DNA of 64,000 nucleotides from Mesorhizobium sp. LMG 17147 (GTDB lineage Bacteria; Pseudomonadota; Alphaproteobacteria; Rhizobiales; Rhizobiaceae): NCBI RefSeq assembly GCF_024297145.1, contig NZ_JANCTC010000001.1:558001-622000 (forward strand), written 5' to 3'. The position numbers and the translations under genes were made by a program. The notes below the pieces were generated by a model that did no database searches, was not told the DNA's origin, and worked only from the letters and a program-made list of their open reading frames with translations. Position 1 is the stretch's first letter; every line of letters begins with the position of its first letter. Shown piece after piece: positions 61,955 to 64,000 of the stretch.

Positions 61955-62777
61955 GCCGCTGTTTTCCGTGCGCGGGCTGAAGGTTGCCTTACCCGACATG
62001 ACGCGCAAGCCGTTGTTTGGCCGCGCTCCGCTGGCCGAGATCCTGAAAGGCCTGGACTTCGATCTGCCCAGGGGATCGGTGACCGGCATCGTCGGCGAAT
62101 CCGGGTCGGGGAAATCGACGCTCGGCCGCGCGCTGGTGCGTCTGCTGGAGCCCAGCGCCGGCAGCGTCAGCTTCGACGGCCGCGACATCACGCATCTGCC
62201 TGAGGCGGAGCTGCGGCCCGTGCGCCGCAATCTGCAGATGATCTTCCAGGACCCGATGTCGTCGCTTAACCCACGCCGCACCATCGCCAGCATCATCGCC
62301 GCACCACTCAAACAGAATGGCCTCGGCGATAATCTGAAAGCCCGAGTGGCTGAAGCGCTTCAGCGCGTCGGCCTGCCGCAAGGCTTCGCCAGCCGCTATC
62401 GTCATGAATTGTCGGGCGGCCAGCGCCAGCGCGTCGGCATTGCCCGCGCGCTGGCGCTGTCGCCGAAATTCGTGCTGGCCGACGAAATCGTCTCAGGCCT
62501 CGACGTGTCGACGCAGGCACAGATCCTGACGCTGCTGGAAAAACTCGCCGCCGACATGGGCCTGACCGTTGCCTTCATCAGCCATGACCTGTCGGTGATC
62601 CGGCGGCTCTGTCGGCAAGTGATCGTCATGCGCGAAGGCGCGATCGTCGAAGCCAGTGCGACGGATACTTTGTTCGAGAAGCCGCAGCAGGCTTACACGC
62701 GCGACCTCCTCGCCGCCATTCCGCTGCCCGAGATCGATGACGCCTGGCTGCTTCCCGCCGCAAAGGCGCCGGCATGA
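61947..62777 (+). CDS. ABC transporter ATP-binding protein (DppF-like)
   Basis: A 276-residue ATPase, partner of the previous one. Walker A is GESGSGKSTLGRALV, the Q-loop QMIFQDPMSSLNPRRT and the signature LSGGQRQRVGIARAL. Walker B reads FVLADEIVSGLDVSTQ, where EIVSGLD replaces the usual EPTSALD; the catalytic glutamate is kept. It completes a binding protein, two permeases and two ATPases on one strand. Confidence 0.93.
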   Translation: MAEPLFSVRGLKVALPDMTRKPLFGRAPLAEILKGLDFDLPRGSVTGIVGESGSGKSTLGRALVRLLEPSAGSVSFDGRDITHLPEAELRPVRRNLQMIFQDPMSSLNPRRTIASIIAAPLKQNGLGDNLKARVAEALQRVGLPQGFASRYRHELSGGQRQRVGIARALALSPKFVLADEIVSGLDVSTQAQILTLLEKLAADMGLTVAFISHDLSVIRRLCRQVIVMREGAIVEASATDTLFEKPQQAYTRDLLAAIPLPEIDDAWLLPAAKAPA

Positions 62778-62857
62778 ACACATTCCTACTCGCACACCGA
62801 AGAGCGGGCCTCGGACGTGCGCCGACAAGTCAGCTCGCGAAACGGAGGAGAACTGGA

Positions 62858-63457
62858 ATGAAATACGCAATCAGAAACACGATGCTTGCCGCCGCTCTGG
62901 CCGGCTCAATGGGAGCAGCCTCGGCTGATTCGATACCCGGCATGCGTGGCCACGACCACACCGGCGTCACCGTCCCCGACATGCAGCAGGCCGTCGAGTT
63001 TTTTACCGAGGTGGTCGGCTGCAAGAAGGCGATGTCGTTCGGCCCGTTCGCCGACGACAAGGGCACGTTCATGCAGGATCTGCTGGGCGTCGATCCCAAG
63101 GCAGTGATCGAGGAGATCACCCTGGTCCGCTGCGGACACGGGTCGAACATCGAGCTGTTCAAATACACCGCGCCGGACCAGAAGGACCTGACGCCTCGCA
63201 ACAGCGACATAGGCGGCTTCCACATCGCCTTCTATGTCGACGACATCGCCGCCGCAAAAGCCTATCTTGACGGCAAAGGCGTCAAGACGCGGATGGGGCC
63301 GCTGCCGGTTACCGAAGGCCCGGCCGCCGGCCAGACCATCCTCTACTTCCAGGCGCCCTGGGGCTTGCAGTTGGAAGCGATCAGCTATCCCAATGGCATG
63401 GCCTATGAAAAAGATGCGGAGACGGTGCTGTGGAGCCCGAAGAACCCGGAAAAATAG
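62858..63457 (+). CDS. Exported VOC-fold (glyoxalase-like) protein
   Basis: A 199-residue protein with a Sec signal peptide (NTMLAAALAGSMGAASA, cleaved near residue 26) followed by a VOC domain. The domain contains GHDHTGVTVPDMQQAVEFFT, then IEEITLVRCGHGSNIELFKY, FHIAFYVDDIAAAKAYLDGK and the C-terminal ligand strand GLQLEAISYPNG. The likely metal ligands are H36, E122 and E180 by fold comparison, approximate positions. The start at 62858 is fixed by GGAGGAGAACTGGA just upstream and by the signal peptide. Periplasmic VOC enzymes are uncommon. Its place directly after the importer genes suggests it binds or converts the transported compound before uptake. Confidence 0.82.
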   Translation: MKYAIRNTMLAAALAGSMGAASADSIPGMRGHDHTGVTVPDMQQAVEFFTEVVGCKKAMSFGPFADDKGTFMQDLLGVDPKAVIEEITLVRCGHGSNIELFKYTAPDQKDLTPRNSDIGGFHIAFYVDDIAAAKAYLDGKGVKTRMGPLPVTEGPAAGQTILYFQAPWGLQLEAISYPNGMAYEKDAETVLWSPKNPEK

Positions 63458-63519
63458 CCCGGAGCTTCCCTGGCCAGCGCAAGCCGACTGCCGGCAAGCT
63501 TGGTTTCTGAGGCGGATTG

Positions 63520-63546
63520 TTTCAATCCTGAAACTTCAAGCTTGAA
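63520..63546. promoter_or_regulatory. Two adjacent palindromes upstream of the monooxygenase gene
   Basis: TTTCA-N4-TGAAA (63520-63533) is followed after one base by the perfect 12-base palindrome TTCAAGCTTGAA (63535-63546). The site ends 54 bases before the start codon, a usual place for a MarR-type operator. A MarR gene is present at 52679, but binding is inferred only. Confidence 0.5.
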
Positions 63547-63600
63547 TTAATCTGCTTCAGGCGTAAACTCGACAGACAGAAGCGAAGAGGAGATCGCACG

Positions 63601-64000
63601 ATGAAAGTTGCGGTTCTCGGCGGCGGACCAGCCGGGCTCTACTTTGCAATCTCGCTGAAGCTCAGGGATGCCGTGCATGAGGTCACGGTATTCGAGCGCA
63701 ACCGTGCCGATGATACGTTCGGCTGGGGCGTCGTGCTGTCGGCCGAAACGCTGGAGAACCTGACCAAAAACGACCCGGTCAGCGCCGTCTGGATCCGCAA
63801 GCATTTCGCCTATTGGGACGACATCGCCGTCATCCATGACGGCGTGCGAACGGTCTCGACCGGTCATGGCTTTTGCGGCATCGGCCGCAAGCGGCTGCTC
63901 ACCCTGCTGCAACGGCGGGCGCGCGAGCTCGGCGTCAAGCTGGTCTTCGAATCCGACATCGCCGATCCAAAGCCGTTTATGGAGACGCACGACCTGGTTG
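63601..64000 (+). CDS. FAD monooxygenase, salicylyl-CoA 5-hydroxylase / anthraniloyl-CoA monooxygenase type, cut by window edge
   Basis: The first 133 residues are present. The FAD motif is VAVLGGGPAGLYFAISLKL. The family-specific FGWGVVLSAETLENL, YWDDIAVIHDG and GHGFCGIGRKRLLTLLQRRA follow. These blocks match the N-terminal flavoprotein half of bifunctional salicylyl-CoA 5-hydroxylases and 2-aminobenzoyl-CoA monooxygenase/reductases. In the complete enzyme an old-yellow-enzyme-like reductase domain often follows; it would lie beyond the window. It probably hydroxylates an aromatic CoA thioester. The ATG at 63601 follows GAAGAGGAGATCGCACG. Confidence 0.85.
   Translation, partial: MKVAVLGGGPAGLYFAISLKLRDAVHEVTVFERNRADDTFGWGVVLSAETLENLTKNDPVSAVWIRKHFAYWDDIAVIHDGVRTVSTGHGFCGIGRKRLLTLLQRRARELGVKLVFESDIADPKPFMETHDLV

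Overview
The window is GC-rich, densely coded chromosomal DNA from an alphaproteobacterium, most likely a rhizobial Phyllobacteriaceae member close to Mesorhizobium. This rests on gene content and order (dnaX-ybaB next to the 4.5S RNA gene, cytochrome c divergent from kdsB-pheA, a yejABEF-type importer with two binding proteins) and on an intergenic palindromic repeat family of the sort common in rhizobia. I saw no rRNA, CRISPR array, intact insertion sequence or prophage. There is one tRNA (Thr, CGT) and one SRP RNA.

Layout. 1-1432: the 5' part of an NAD-dependent formate dehydrogenase operon, its LysR regulator and a textbook LysR box between them. 1626-5067: a DUF47/Pit phosphate transport pair, a VOC protein and an ApbC/Mrp Fe-S carrier. 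5304-9605: a pentonate dehydratase with a GntR-type operator, then a chromate resistance pair (rhodanese-ChrB and ChrA). 9609-12884: an MttB-superfamily methyltransferase and a MocR regulator whose promoters share a half-site. 13139-15510: pgi and a HAD phosphatase. 16148-21387: a complete oligopeptide-type ABC importer. 21588-27546: housekeeping genes (lytic transglycosylase, recR, SleB-type hydrolase, ybaB, dnaX, SRP RNA). 27898-30591: HIT, nudC, Dabb, ghrA. 30687-38327: yejFEBAA. 38501-46597: cycM, kdsB, pheA, a lipoprotein, a methyltransferase, an exonuclease/ATP-dependent DNA ligase pair and an anchored protein of unknown function. 46913-48875: tRNA-Thr, a frameshifted LysE gene and a small AT-rich island between two 152-bp direct repeats. 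48901-64000: a catabolic and transport locus.

The last region is the most interesting. On the minus strand it carries a metal-dependent cyclase-family hydrolase, a phytoene-desaturase-like flavoprotein, a MarR regulator and the two subunits of an indolepyruvate:ferredoxin oxidoreductase. On the plus strand it carries a paralogous flavoprotein, a full dipeptide-type ABC importer, an exported VOC-fold protein and the start of a salicylyl-CoA/anthraniloyl-CoA-type monooxygenase. Together they look like an uptake and degradation system for an indolic or other aromatic (amino) acid, possibly ending in anthraniloyl-CoA or salicylyl-CoA. The substrate is inference.

Three near-complete copies of a ~155-bp inverted-repeat element (RIME-like) and several fragments are scattered through intergenic gaps. 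One copy appears to supply the start codon of the lytic transglycosylase.
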